Shown piece after piece: positions 10,580 to 23,159 of a stretch of DNA of 64,000 bases. The stretch comes from Parasponia andersonii (Eukaryota > Streptophyta > Magnoliopsida > Rosales > Cannabaceae). Location: positions 1,111,779 through 1,175,778 of the forward strand of contig JXTB01000076.1 in assembly GCA_002914805.1 (NCBI GenBank). The letters are read 5' to 3'. The notes beneath the pieces are model-generated. The model saw only the letters and a program-made list of their open reading frames with translations, was not told the origin of the DNA and did not search any database. The position numbers were made by a program, and so were the translations under genes. How positions within the stretch are numbered: the first letter of the stretch is position 1; the number at the start of each line of letters is the position of its first letter.

Positions 10580-12002
10580 AACTTGTTGAACAATTTTGGG
10601 TTAATCTGAGAGAGAAAATGGTGAAAGTTTGTAAAGAAAGTATAAATTGAAGGGAGAGAGAGAAAATCAAGATATGTAGTTAGAGGGATATTTTTTTTTT
10701 TCTTTTTTTGCCGCTGGGGGAGTGAAATTAATTAATTATATTAGCAGTCTTCGTAAATTACTCTTTTTTCTTTCCCAAAATTATAGTGACGCCTCCATAA
10801 CAAAAATATAATACGCTGATACTCCTGGGTTTATAAAAGATGGAAAAGTCTATGAAATTTTCACCATTTAACTATTTTTTTTTCCAGGTTAATTTAGGAT
10901 AAATATAATTAAAGTCCAACGAACTACGAAGTTTTATTGAAAAAATAAAGCATATAACAAAATATAACATAAATGTGTGATTATGAAGGGTAAATTTGAG
11001 AAATCCCAGTATTTGTCCCTATATATTGACGAGTGCCAAATTTTATGTGGTATTGTTGTTTAATTGTACGTACTAAGTTATCAACTTGCCTTGTTTATTA
11101 TGTCAAGAGTTTTATTAAACACAGGAATGGGAAAACGCTGAAGACACCTGCACTAATATTAAACTTAGGATCCAAAAAATAAGGAGATGCCACTTGTAAA
11201 ATATATGCTGGGTCTCATAGCATTGGTCATAGTCATAGATATAGGCATATAGATGGAAGAACCATGATACAGTTTGAAGCATCAAATTCATTAGTAAGAA
11301 GTTGAATTTTGGTATATACTTTACTTTTTGGATCAAGAGTCCCCTTGACCTACATTTTGTAAGTTTAGAAATTAATTGTGAGTTAGATTAAGGTTGGTTC
11401 TAATCGAAAAGAAACTGTTGGCAAATTCCAACTCTGTTTGCTATAACCATTGGGCTGTTCTAATTTAAGTGGCCTTCATTGTCACTGCTGTTCATCTAAA
11501 TAAGGTTTCTACTTTTCATTTGATAACTTACATTGAATGGGGCTATATTGACACTCCTTCCATGCATAAAAGCACCCATATAATTTGTAAAATAACCAAA
11601 AAAAAAAAAAAACTAAACTAAAAAAACAATGAAATTTCCTTCTACAGCTAACAATTCGCGTCAAATTACTAGATCTATGGGTCTCAGTTGACCTACACGC
11701 TACATATTTAATAAAAACTTCACTTGTATCAATATGTCATAACACATTTAAACAATATATTTGTTAACTTAATTGATTTTTTTAATTAAGTTTGCTTTAT
11801 TAAAGACATTGTAGCTAATTTCTTTACGTTCATATTATATTTACAAAAGAATATAGAAGGTTTTTTTTTTTTTTGGGGGTTTGTTTAGGCATCTTCTAAT
11901 GAAAAGGATATACATTTCCACAATTCACATAATTTGCCAAACATTCGTGATCCCGTTGAAGTATCTACATACACAAACAGTGAGTTTTAATATATAGCTC
12001 AC
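10580..12002. other. Intergenic, no gene seen
   Basis: AT-rich, with homopolymer runs near 10690 and 11600. No ORF with recognisable content and no clear terminal repeats were found. Confidence 0.6.
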
Positions 12003-12175
12003 TAAGATCCATTAATGCCTGCAAGTTGGACTAAAATTTGAAAAATGTGTGTGCGAGTTTATGAGAGTCAGATGTTCAAACTTCAGTAAAACAGTAAAAT
12101 ATATGTATTATTTTTTTTTATTTTTAATAAATAGTGATGATTAATTAAGTTACATTTTTATTTAAAAAAAAAATT
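12003..12175 (+). mobile_element. SINE-like dispersed repeat, copy 2
   Basis: It shares ATTTGAAAAATGTGTGTG-type and GCGAGTTTATGAGAGTC head motifs with copy 1. It has the same 3' block AATAGTGATGATTAATTAAG followed by an A-rich tail at about 12165. The same 3' block is present in the inverted copy at 42722-42850. Boundaries are approximate. Confidence 0.55.
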
Positions 12176-12956
12176 CATTAATGCCAAATTTTCAATCAGT
12201 ACGAGCTTTAATTAGCCTCGCCTGACTTTGAAAACACGTTTAGTCACAAGCACCGAGAGCAACCCCCGTACATTTTTTGCATTAAGCTAATAGCCTAATA
12301 TCAGCTCAGCTTCGGGCCTGGGATTTAATATGCAATAAATGCCTTGGCAATGAGGTCCTACAGATACTGTGAACCACATTATCATTGGGAAGGCAATTAT
12401 TCTTCATTGATCATCGAAAATTAAACTTTAGGGTGAAAATCACACATAAATGTTTCATTCAGATCAAAAGAGCTAAATCATGTACGGCGGAAGAAAACAC
12501 GCTTTCCACTAATGAATCGCACATACTAGAAACATTCCGTAGTCCCTCTGTGTCTAAATTCTCTTATTTAATATTAATTAATAAAGTTTTGATTAATTTA
12601 AAAACTTATACTACAAACAGTTATGGATATTGACATTGTCTACTAAAAAATGGGATAATATTATATGTACAAAAAATTGTTATCAAATTTTTAATACTAC
12701 TATATGTGGTATGTTAGTTGACAATATTCAATTGGTGAATATGATTAACTTATTTGTGGTAAGTTTTAATACACCAATTAAATAGTGTCAACTCAAATAT
12801 TACTTGTGTTGGTATTAAAAACTTAGTACACCTAACATTATCCAAAAAAATTATGTAATGTGGCTATATGCTACCACGTAAGATCAATGATTATGTGACC
12901 TCAAATTTTCCCAATGCAACTAGTGTTTTAGAATTTTTGGATGCATTTAACTTTTA

Positions 12957-13084
12957 CTTTGTAAAATAGATTACTAATTAGTTATCAATTTTACTAATTA
13001 GTTATCAATTTTACCTTGACATGACTAAGCCTTTGTAAAATAGATTACTAATTAGTTATCAATTTTACCTTGACATGACTAAGC
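12957..13084. repeat. Tandem repeat, 54-bp unit with nested 20-bp duplication
   Basis: The unit runs from CTTTGTAAAATAGATTACT to GACATGACTAAGC. Copy 1 (12957-13030) contains an extra 20-bp duplication of ACTAATTAGTTATCAATTTT. Copy 2 (13031-13084) lacks it. The near identity of the copies points to recent slippage or unequal exchange. Confidence 0.9.
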
Positions 13085-14942
13085 CTATTTTCGGTAGAGA
13101 GAAAAGAAAATAGAAAGAAAAAAGAAAATTAGAACGGAAAAAATATGTATAGGATAAAAAAAAAAGAAATTATTTTTTTCTCTATAATTGATTATTTGGT
13201 ATATAGATAGAAAGAAAAACTATTTTATTTTAAAATATTAGTTTTCCTTTTTTATTAATAATTATATCATTAAAACAAGTTTCTTAAGAAAATATTATTA
13301 CTCGAAGCAAAAGAGCTTCAATTAAAGTACAAATATAGGGATTATAATTTCAAACTCCTCAAAGAAAGGAGACGAAAAGTATATCATAAACACAACAACA
13401 TCAAGATTTGTAGATTACCATAATTCTTTAAAAGAAGAATATAACAAGGACCGCCAATAAACTATTACTTTCAACACCTGTACCTGAATTGCATTCTTAG
13501 TAGGGAAGACTATATGATTCTAATAGTAATTGAGATTCACACCCATTAAAAAGAAAAATAACTCATCCACTTAACTTATTTTAAATAAAAAAAATTTCAC
13601 ATTTAAGATATTTCAAATAGACTTCAAAATCTATATAAAAGATAGTACTATAAACCAGATCTAGATATGGACTTATTAAACTATTAAAAAAAACTAAAAA
13701 AATCTCTCATCCCCACGAGATATCAAGGAGAGAGATTTAGGAGGAGGGAGAGGAGGATAAGGAAAGGAAGGAGTGGAAGCCAAAGAAGGAGAAAGAAATG
13801 CTCTTTCTCCGGCCTTTATAAGAGCAATGGTTGAGCTTTTTTATTGAGAGAGCAAATCGGGTATAAAGAAATAAAGTGATGGGGATTACTTTATTAATAT
13901 TTTAAAATTAGTGTAAAACAATATTTTAGCAATTTTTTTGAAGGATTCCTTAAGAGAATTAAATTAATAACTAGCCAAAAATTGGCTATAATAAGAGTAC
14001 AAGTTTCTGAAAAAAAAAAATTAGAAACATCTCTCAAAGATACATCCTGTATCAACCTAACTTCAGCAAGAATGTGGACTATCATATTTTTATTATAAGA
14101 AATCTCTCATTAGCAAGAAAAAAAACACCTTCAAGGCGTCCATTAATAAACACTACAACTGACTCTTCTTCATATCATCCATCAGTAGATGCGAAAACAA
14201 ACCATTCTTGATGACGTTCATCAATAATTGCCACAAATGTCCCGTCTTAAGCATAAGTTACAAGCTCATAAATTGTCAGACTCGACAACTCTAAGAGAAG
14301 ATATTGATGCGATGATATTTTCTAACTTTGTCTCCTAAGGGTTTCAAATCTAAAAAATACCAGCAACATACACATAAAACAAATAATAGAAAAAATTTCT
14401 CTAGATTTGAATCAAAATAATATAAATCTAGGTAACAAGCATACTATAAAAATAAAAGATAATAAAAAAAACCAAAACAGTACAAATCCAAATTTAAGTG
14501 TATAAAAACTACTATAAATCTAGATTTAGGTGGACAACTATCCTCATAAATGGAAGGATTATTTAGAAAAAAAAAAAAACAAAAAAAAAAAGAAAAACTG
14601 AAAAAGAAAATCTTATATCGGAGAGAGGAAAAAGTCCCTTCCTGAGAAGGGAGAGACCTGCTATTGGAGAAGGAAAGGAGTTGGCTTGTGGAGGCAGAAG
14701 AGTGGAGCCGGCTTATGAGAAGATATTTAGTAATTTCATTTTCACCTATTATTAAACAACTTTCTGGTCCCCTTTTTCTCTCCACTTTTGGGAGAATATT
14801 TATGTAGGCCATACCAATTTTCTTTCCTATCAAATAAACTTTTTTTTTTTTCATTTTTCCTTAGCTTTTCTCTTTTACCATTTCTTTCTTTTCACTTTTT
14901 CATGTTACTAAACATAGTCTAATGCCAATATCTTTTTTCTTT
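13085..14942. other. Intergenic, purine-rich and AT-rich, no gene seen
   Basis: Long A/G-rich and poly-A tracts, for example near 13100-13260 and 14560-14610. CTATGTTTAGTAA-type sequence near 14905-14922 (minus strand) resembles a MITE terminus but was not paired with a left end. No coding sequence was recognised. Confidence 0.5.
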
Positions 14943-15357
14943 AAGGCAATGTTTGGCAGGAGGGAAAAGGGAGGAAAAAAGAAATAGTAGGAGGGAAAAA
15001 AATAGAGTAAATAGCATTTTATGAAAGAAAAGAAATATGAAAAAAAAAATAGAAGAGAAAAGAGAGAAAAAAAATAAGTAGGGCCTACAAACTGTTTTTC
15101 CTCCATATTAGAGAGAAAATGGGAAAGAAAAGAATTTTAACTAATGAAAAATTAAATTTATCAAATTACCATTATATATCAATTTTCTAAATCATTATAT
15201 TATGGGTGAAATAATTATTTTAAAATAAATCAGTTTTTTTCCCTATAAACTAAATAACTATAGATAAAAGATATTTTTCTTTCTATCTTATATATTTTCT
15301 CTTCCTTTTATTTTTTTTCTCCTCCTATTTTCTTTCCTCTGTCAAACATATAGTCTT
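14943..15357. mobile_element. MITE-like element with imperfect terminal inverted repeats
   Basis: The left end GGCAATGTTTGGCAGGAGGG faces the right end, which on the minus strand reads GACTATATGTTTGACAGAGG. Inverted similarity continues as GGAGG/GAAAA-rich sequence inward. The interior is AT-rich and non-coding. No target duplication could be confirmed, so superfamily assignment is open. Confidence 0.5.
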
Positions 15358-15494
15358 ACTTCTAGCAATTAACTTTGACCCCAGTATGTCTAATTAAATT
15401 TAAGAGTCCCTCCTTTCTAGACTTTCTTTTGAAAATGGAAAAGAGGCAAAATTTTGTCCACACTTATAATATCCTTATTTTTTTTCGGTAATAC

Positions 15495-15685
15495 TGATAA
15501 GGATTTACACGAAGATGAGAAGTCAAAGGAGAAAATCAAGGGAATACCACGGTTTGTAATTATGTCATTTATTTGCATTTACTCAATTTATCTTGTTATA
15601 ATTAGTTTTCTATTTATGTGCTCTTGTAATCTGTATATATTCTGACCATATCAATGAGAATATAACCATAATTCTTTGATATATT
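15495..15685 (+). mobile_element. Copia LTR fragment (same family as 20270)
   Basis: It starts TGATAAGGATTTACACGAAG and continues AAAGGAGAAAATCAAGGG, TTTGCATTTACTCAATTTAT and GCTCTTGTAATCTGTATATA to AATGAGAATATA. This is collinear with 20270-20455, which directly follows Copia RNase H coding sequence. No pol sequence lies before it here, so it is a solo or truncated LTR. Its 3' end is uncertain because the two copies diverge after TTCTTTGAT. Confidence 0.7.
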
Positions 15686-15761
15686 ATTTTTTTTGTAGAG
15701 GATGGTGCAACGGTTGTTGAAGATGAATAAAGAGGTGTTAGCAACAGAATTGGTGAAGCTA

Positions 15762-18132
15762 TGTAACGATTCGAATTTCCGAACTGTTAACTACTTACAT
15801 TCTTAGCTTATTTATAAAAAAAATTAGATGAAAAAAATTCACGATAAATTTTTTATATACTTTTATTTCTTCTTAAGAGATTTACATTCATAACTAACTA
15901 TTTACTTAATTTGATAATTTTAAAAATAAGTAAAGTACTTCTCGATGGTTAAGTAACATTTATTTATAAAATTTTTCTTAGGGTGATTTAAATAATGCAC
16001 AACCATAAAGGGCTCCCAGGTGAAGAGGGGGTCACATATGGACCACTTAAGTCTTAAGCTCTCCTTAGACAGTTTAGGTCTTTTTGACAGAATTCCTTAT
16101 ATTTTGCATTTATTTAAATCAAAATATTTTCTCTTTTAGGTTTTTTGAAAAGTATTTGTTTAAATGCTATTCAATTGAAATATATTTTCAAGTTCAACTT
16201 AATAAAACCATGCATTGCGAAATAAAATGTCAAGTTATAAGTATATTTGCAAACAACATCAAGCTTACATAATTGAAATTATTTGTCTCATAATAAGAAC
16301 ATATGCGGAAGTAATTTTAATGGCAGTATTCCATTACCCGTGCCTCCCATTCACCCCCGCCTCGATTCCAACTAACCCACCAATCAGATTAGAGATTTCT
16401 TTCCTTTAGTAGCTATAGAATGGATACTTATAAAATGTGAGCTTTCGCTTAGTAAGTACAATGTAATTCTCACAAAATATCTTATTTTTAAACAAACAAT
16501 CTTTTATGAAAGTTTGGTTATACTGTTTATTTTAAGATATTGTATCATGATTTTATTTCATTCTTTATCACAAAGTCTTTTATCTTTTTTATGAGCCCTG
16601 GTATACATACCGAGTGTGCACTACCGAATGGAAAATCAGGGGAGCGACCCAACTGAAAACACCCATTGTCATAGTCTTAACATACTTTTCCTCGGGAATC
16701 TTCGCTTAGCAGAGATCAAACTTATTTTCCCTCAGATATCCTTATCTAGTAGAGGTTGGTACGATACATTTAAATTCTTTATCTTATTTAGTCTTCTCTT
16801 AACATAAGTGGGTACGCTTCAACAACAAACCCAAACTTATATTTCATTATCATAACATTTCCTTTGTCAAAATATGCTAAAGCATTTTTATATAATAACG
16901 TTGTAAAGTAAGCATACATCATTTTTGTAGTATAAGAAATGCATCTTTATAAACGTACATTATACATAAGTCGTATAATAATAAAATAAAGGTAAGTTAA
17001 CACATGAAATAATTTCAAACATATCATTCTACAAACATGAAATATTTTCAAACCATCCATGCTATAGAAGAGATTATACTTACCTTATAATATGATTGTC
17101 CTAGTTCCACTCGTTAATTACATACGTCTAAGTCTAAGTTTTGCCCTGACGTATGCATATTCTATTTGTTAGAGTAATTTAAAGTGGATTTATATTTTTT
17201 AAAAAAACTTCTAATTACTTAGTGGGCTTAAAATAACTAAGACTCAGTCTTGATCAAATATAAAACTTCACATTTGAGAAAAAAATGTCATATTATTTTC
17301 ATTGACTAATTTATACTTTCAACATAGATAGATGGGATTTAATTCTCCTTAACTTTTATCATGGTAATCTTTTTAATTTATCAATAATTTGGTTCTTGAC
17401 TTGATTAATATCATCCTAAATTAGTTAAGTTTTCTTAGTTATATTTCTTTTCATCAAATACTTGAATTATTTTTGATTAATTTCTTTATTTGTAATTAAG
17501 GGTCATACTATAATAATTGAGTCAAATACATTGATAGCTATACAAATTTAAAATTTAAAATTATACTTAGGATAAATATTATTAGGCATAGATCACGCTT
17601 TTTAGGTCTAACTAAATTTAGGCTAAATAAAATTAGAAGCATATATCATATATTTCCTATAATTAATTTCATGTCTTAAATTTAAGTAAATCTTATCTTA
17701 TCCTAACTAGAGATCTAAAATAAAATTTTCTATTTATTTTTATACCAAATTTCGAACCAAAAATTGCAAGTTTTATAATTTATATTTTTGCCCATCATCT
17801 TAAGATTTCTAACATTTATGTCCTCCAATGGTAAATATTCAGTTGTAGCTTATTTTTTTGTTAAAGATTCTTCTTTTATTTGCTTTTATACTTAAGTATA
17901 GTCTTACAATTGCCTAAAATAACTTTCTCACATATTCGACCCTTATTTTGTCAAAATTATACTTTTGACCCAAATACTCAAAGTTTTGGCATTTTATCCC
18001 TTTCAACTTTTGTGCAAACGTCTTTAATTTTTGAAAAGTATTTTTAATGGGTAAAAGTCTATTCTTAAGAATCTAAGTCTATATCATCAAGTTTGGTTCA
18101 TTTTCATGTATATTTTATTTTAGGATCTTACA
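15762..18132 (+). mobile_element. Possible gypsy solo LTR or LTR remnant
   Basis: It begins TGTAACGATTCGAATTTCCG, like the TGTAACGACCCG start of many plant gypsy LTRs. A plausible end GGATCTTACA lies at 18123-18132. No coding sequence of retroelement type is inside, and no 5-bp target duplication was found. It lies between the Copia LTR fragment and the Copia pol fragment, so it may be an insertion. The assignment rests on terminal motifs only. Confidence 0.3.
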
Positions 18133-19494
18133 CTTAAAAATTTTCCACGTTTGTGTTTAGTCATTTTGATTTTATTATTATTATTATTATTTAGCCTTTA
18201 TTATTATGAAGTATTCATATTTAAAAGCTTAAAAAATCAACAAAATAATTCTAAACGTAATATAAATTATATAACATCTAAAATAGATCAAATATATTAT
18301 TACCCATTTATTCTTTTGTAGAATCTATTTAAACACATAACAAGTAAAGTGAGGGAATATTTACCTTCCAAGCTTGAATATTCTTTCTTACATCTTCATC
18401 ACAAAACAAGGTACACTCCTTTCTAAATTATAATTCTTAATTTCTAGAGTCGATGAGTAAAATATTATATCTCTTATAGATTTAGAAGAAAGTGAGGTAG
18501 AAAGAGTTTTTTTTTTTTAGAAAAGATAATTGAAAAAATGAAGATAGTTTTGGCTAAGTAATTGGAAGGTTAAGTATAGATTTACAATTACCAAATGAAG
18601 GATATATTTATAGGCCATTCATTGGAGGTATCCAATAATATGCACTTTCACATTCCATTTAATAATCCAAGCACCATTATCACTAATTTTGTCAATATAT
18701 CTTCTTTTACTACTCCATTACCTTATCTTTTATTTTATTATTAACTTATCCACTACTTTTGTCTCTAATCTTTCTTATTTTTCAATTATTTAGAATCTAA
18801 TACCACAAAACTCCCAAAGAAAGTCTCAATTATGTTAATCTTTTTCATATATTTTAAATTATTTTGGAGACAAAAGTTACTAATTAGTTTTGTCTATATC
18901 TTTCACTTTTAATTATGACCACTAATTTCCAAAGAATATTTCTATTATCATTTTTCTTTTTTCTACCTTTAGAATTATTTTAGAGACAAAAGCTATCTAT
19001 TAGTTTTGTCTATATTTTTCTTTTTTAGAATTACCCACTAACTTTATCCTTTTCTTTTTCTATTCTACTAATTTAAAATTATCACCTCCTTAAGATAAAA
19101 CTTCACTATTCTTCATCTTTTTCAACAATTTGTTTTCTACCCTTAGATTAATTTGTCTACTTAATTTTTTATATATTTAAATTCCAGCCATTAAAATTAT
19201 GATATGGAACTATTTGAGTACAATTATTAACTTTAGGTTATAAAATGTAATAATTTTTAATTTGACATAGACATGTCACATATTGATGTACATAATGTAA
19301 TCTTTGTAAAATTAATTTATTATTAAAAAAAATTAACTTAGAATTTCTAAATTAAAACAGAGAATAAATATGATTTTTTCACGTAATAAAATTTAACAAC
19401 AAAATAATACTATATATAATTTCAAGAATTTGCAGACATAAACTTATTAGAATTTCTTAAATCTATTAATAATAATTCTAGGTATTTCAAATTC
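18133..19494. other. AT-rich non-coding stretch with a paired hairpin repeat
   Basis: No gene was recognised. Two copies of a segment with AGACAAAA facing TTTTGTCT lie about 116 bp apart (18868-18895 and 18984-19011). Each can fold into an 8-bp stem, and the flanking ATTATTTT(G/A)G sequence is also shared. Otherwise low-complexity A/T sequence. Confidence 0.55.
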
Positions 19495-20290
19495 TAGGTA
19501 TTTCTGGGAGTTAGAAGCCTGCTCCCACCTCACTAGTAACCAACCCGATTCTATCTTTACAATCAGGGACCCCTCTGTCTGATTCGACCGAGTATCAAAC
19601 AGTTGTTGGTAGCCTCCAACATGTCTCCTTTACTTGACCAGACGTTGCTTATATGGTGAACAAACTCTGTCAGAATATGCGTCAACCAACCAATGACCAC
19701 TGGAATGTAGTCAAGTGTCTATTGTGGTATCTCTATGGCACCTTAGATCACGGCATCAAATTTCGTCAGACCTCTCCACTGGCACTTCAAGCATTTTCAA
19801 ATGCTGACTGGGCAGGTAACAAAGATGATTTCACCTCCACTAGTGCATACATAGTTTATCTGGGTCACAATCCTATTTCTTGGAGCTCTAAGAAATAGCA
19901 TACTATGGCTCGCTCTTTCACCAAAGCTAATTACTGTTCAGTAGCCTCCACTACTGCAGAGATTCGATGGATCTGCTCTCTCCTTACAGAACTGGGTGTC
20001 GCTCTTCCTCAACATCTAGTAATTTATTGTGATAATATTGGTGCAACAAATTTCTGTTCCAATCCGGTCTTCCACTCGTGCATGAAGCATATTTCTCTCG
20101 ACTATCACTTTATCCGAGAACAAGTTCAAAATAGTTTTCTACGAGTGTCACACATCTCTGCAGCTGATCAACCTGATGATGGTCTTACCAAACCTCTTGC
20201 CCGTCCTCAGTTTGACTCTCTTAAGGCCAAGATTGGACTTTCTCCACGGCCGTCCATCTTGCGAGATCATGATAAAGATATACACTAAGA
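19495..20290 (+). pseudogene. Ty1/copia pol pseudogene, RT end and RNase H
   Basis: One plus-strand frame gives the end of RT (TPLSDSTEYQTVVGSLQH, PDVAYMVNKLCQ) and then RNase H (AFSNADWAG, GHNPISWSSKK, AEIRWICSLLTELG, YCDNIGATNF, HISLDYHFIREQV, DGLTKPLARPQFDSLKAKIG). The frame is closed by TGA at 19635-19637, where the family has Arg, and by TAG at 19896-19898, where the family has Gln. Both are single C-to-T changes. The frame otherwise holds to the stop at 20286-20288. Upstream gag, protease, integrase and most of RT are absent. An LTR begins inside its last codons at 20270. Confidence 0.93.
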
Positions 20291-20455
20291 TAAGAATTCA
20301 AAGGAGAAAATCAAAGGTTTACCACGATTTATAATTATATCATTGATTTGCATTTACTCAATTTATTTTGCTGTAATTAGTTTCCTATTTATTTGCTCTT
20401 GTAATCTGTATATATTTTGACAATATAAATGAGAATATAGACACAGTTCTTCGAT
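20270..20455 (+). mobile_element. Copia 3' LTR fragment
   Basis: TGATAAAGATATACACTAAG starts the LTR, overlapping the last codons of pol. AAAGGAGAAAATCAAAGG, TTGCATTTACTCAATTTATT and CTCTTGTAATCTGTATATA follow, ending near AATGAGAATATAGACACAG. It matches 15495-15685. The far end and any target duplication are not resolved. Confidence 0.7.
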
Positions 20456-21599
20456 CTCTCTTCCTTAAATTCCTTTAAATATACCTCACTTATTCTGTCA
20501 TCAATTTAAGCCCCCAACCAACTTAGCCTACTTACTATCCAATCTTGAATTAAGCCCCCGCCAACTCAGCCTACTGTCTATCCAATCTTGAATTAAGGTC
20601 ATAAATAAGACCCTAATTTTTTTTTTTTTATATAGATAAAAGTGTGTACTTGAAAAAACAAAAAACGGTCAGAAAAGTTTAGCAAAAGGTTTGTTGTTTC
20701 TGAACAAGTGAGAGTACTCTTCTTGTACATGGCTGAAATACGACAATTTACAAGAACATGATATTTAAATCTAATGATATGATAAATCGAGCTAGGCAAG
20801 TCTTTAAACCTCTCTAGGCCCAAGAAAAGCTAACCGATGTTCACATTCGAACTTGGAATTAAATATTAGAGTTTGATGATCAGTATTCACCTTTGACCAG
20901 ACTACGATCACAGATTTTGTGTAATGGGTTTATCAGCATGGACCTTCCCTAGATTGTATTCCGAAAAAGGCTTTTGATAATCCACAAATAAATTATGGTT
21001 GTTGTCTTATCAAAATCAAACCTTCTTAAAAGCTACTCTATGAATAAAATAACAAGGAGAGGCTCAATCTCTTTGTCTGCCACTACATTTGCGAATCCAA
21101 AGTTAAAATGGTTCTCTAGAAATTAGATGATATCTTTCTGCATTAACAATTTTTTCTAATATATACACATATGAAGTACAATAAACAAATCTCCTGGTTA
21201 AAATAGTGATTCAATAATTGTCAAGACCTGGCCAAACGGGGTTGAAACCGCAAATACTTGAGTTTGACTATAGATGAGTGACGTGGAATGCATTAGTCAA
21301 AAAAATAATAATACTACTAGACTGGCAAATTTAATGGTTTTTGTCCCTTTTCTTTGTTTTTGGTTAAAAGTCTTCGATAGGTTTTGCTGTAGACTTCTCC
21401 CACTCCTTAACGATATTATTGTTTCTTTGAGACTCTAATGTAATTTTTTTCCCTCTTTTTTTAATAGAAAATGAGGGGAGAAGAGGGAGATCAATGTGGT
21501 TATTCTTCTCATAACAACTAGGGAAAATAGCATCTAGAGACTAAGAAAGGAGCACTAGTGAGAACGATACTCTAGAGATTAAGAAAAAAACACTAGGTT
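20456..21599. other. Intergenic, no gene seen
   Basis: It contains a short direct repeat (AATCTTGAATTAAG with AACT(T/C)AGCCTACT near 20518-20595). No coding sequence was recognised. Confidence 0.55.
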
Positions 21600-21712
21600 A
21601 GTAAGTAGGTACTCTCATATTTAAAATCTCGAAGAAGCTACTCAAATTCAAACCTACAATATCTATCCTCCAAGATAACTACGTTACCGTTAGGCTACCT
21701 CTTCGATGATAT
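21600..21712 (-). mobile_element. tRNA-derived SINE-like sequence
   Basis: On the minus strand an A-box-like GAGGTAGCCTAACGGTAACG is followed at tRNA-like spacing by a B-box-like GTAGGTTTGAATTTGAG. This is the internal pol III promoter arrangement of plant SINEs. The cloverleaf is not intact, so a functional tRNA is excluded. Ends are approximate. Confidence 0.5.
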
Positions 21713-22731
21713 TTCCTTTTTAAATCATATATACATGTTATACCATGATATTGGAAACTATATGTAAGTATCCCTAAGAAGAACGTAAGGCCAAGCTAAG
21801 TGGCAGAATACCTTACTGTTATATACGTTAAAATCTATGATAATACCAAACTCAATACGGGAATAATAGCCATAAGTGCCAAGGTGGGTAGCTAACTGAT
21901 ACGAGAGTCAAGAGTGAATTAAAACTTCCCAATTATCTATTTGGTGATAAGGGCTAATTTGCGGACTCGAATTCAATGGCTAATTTTGATATCTCAATTC
22001 GTATAGAGAAAAATAATTCAATCAAAAATTTGAAACCAATTTAATCATTTTTTTAATTAATCATTTTATTTGTATTCAATTTGATATACATCAACAAATT
22101 AGTTAGATACTCATATTGGAAGAGAATTTGGATTCGTTAAATCGAATATCTTAGCTATCAAGGTGAGTTGACCAACAAACATGAAGGGGAAACGGCAAAA
22201 AAATATCATAAAATTTAGGTGTTATGTAATTTAAATACTGAATTTTGAACTTTGTAAAATAATATTGACTTTCGGACTAATTTTAGTAACAAGAAGATAA
22301 TAATATCCTTTACTAAAATTGGATTAATCCTTATTATCTCTTTAATTTTAAGGATACTATTGTCTTTTACTTGTTAAAATTATTCAAAAAATCAAATCAG
22401 AATATTATTTTTTAGAAATTCTTAATTTTAGTGTATTATTTTGCGGAGTCTAAATTTCAGGATTTGAATTGTAAAGTATCCAAACTTTATTTTTTTATAA
22501 TTTACCTTCTCATGAAAATTATTTCATTGGGGGCACAATTTGTTAAAGAAAATTTTTGTTGAGTAAATTAAGCGAACGGTTTTGAACCAAAGAAAAATCG
22601 TATCTGGACAATATTCTTTATTTTTTTAAATTTTTTTCAGCTGCCCATTTTGGACTTAAGTTGGGATCGTCCATGTTGTAATTAACGGTGTTATCTATTA
22701 TTTAGTACTTACCTAAACGACATATATATAT

Positions 22732-22974
22732 AGGTTGCCAATCCTATTTTTTTTCTTTATCTATGGATAGGTATTTTTTTTTTAGCCGTTGGATCACCAT
22801 CTAATGGTGATCCAATGACTATAATGAAGTACATGAAAAGACGTGCATCATTAATGTTCTTTCTCTCTCTTATTTTTTACAATAAAAAAATGTGCATGCT
22901 AAATTTTTATTGGCCAAATTGATACCTATGCATAGTTAAAAAAAAAAATACCTACTAAATTGGTGCCAATATAT

Positions 22975-23006
<32 letters not shown>
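22732..23006. mobile_element. MITE flanked by TA microsatellites, with perfect internal palindrome
   Basis: The left end GGTTGCCAATCC and, inward, CTATGGATAGGTAT face the right end, which on the minus strand reads TTGGCACCAATTTAG with CTATGCATAGGTATC. The interior has a perfect 12-bp stem, TTGGATCACCAT at 22789-22800 and its complement at 22804-22815, with a 3-base loop. TA runs flank both ends (before 22732 and 22970-23006), consistent with a TA target. A diverged partial copy is at 2280-2516. No protein is encoded. Confidence 0.6.
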
Positions 23007-23051
23007 GAGTTAATACATACACCAAAAATACTAAATCCTGTATCCGAACCA

Positions 23052-23130
23052 CGAAACCTTTTGAGGTGGAATGGTAAGGGTTTTCATTTTCTTGGAAAAA
23101 AGTCGTGAGTTCAAGTCGCTTTCACTGGTT
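23052..23130 (+). mobile_element. Possible tRNA-derived SINE head
   Basis: GAGGTGGAATGGTAAGGG (A-box-like) is followed by GTGAGTTCAAGTCGC (B-box-like). The spacing is that of a tRNA gene with an enlarged centre. No cloverleaf forms. Weak, based on two motifs. Confidence 0.35.
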
Positions 23131-23159
23131 ATAAATATATAAACAATTTACTCTGCAAA

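Noticed and set aside
15495..20455. One complete Copia element between the two matching LTR pieces
   Set aside because: Only the last part of pol is present, just before the right copy, and the intervening DNA lacks primer-binding site, gag and integrase; they are better read as separate fragments.
21600..21712. A tRNA gene on the minus strand
   Set aside because: A- and B-box-like motifs are present but the acceptor and anticodon stems do not form; SINE-like is the better reading.
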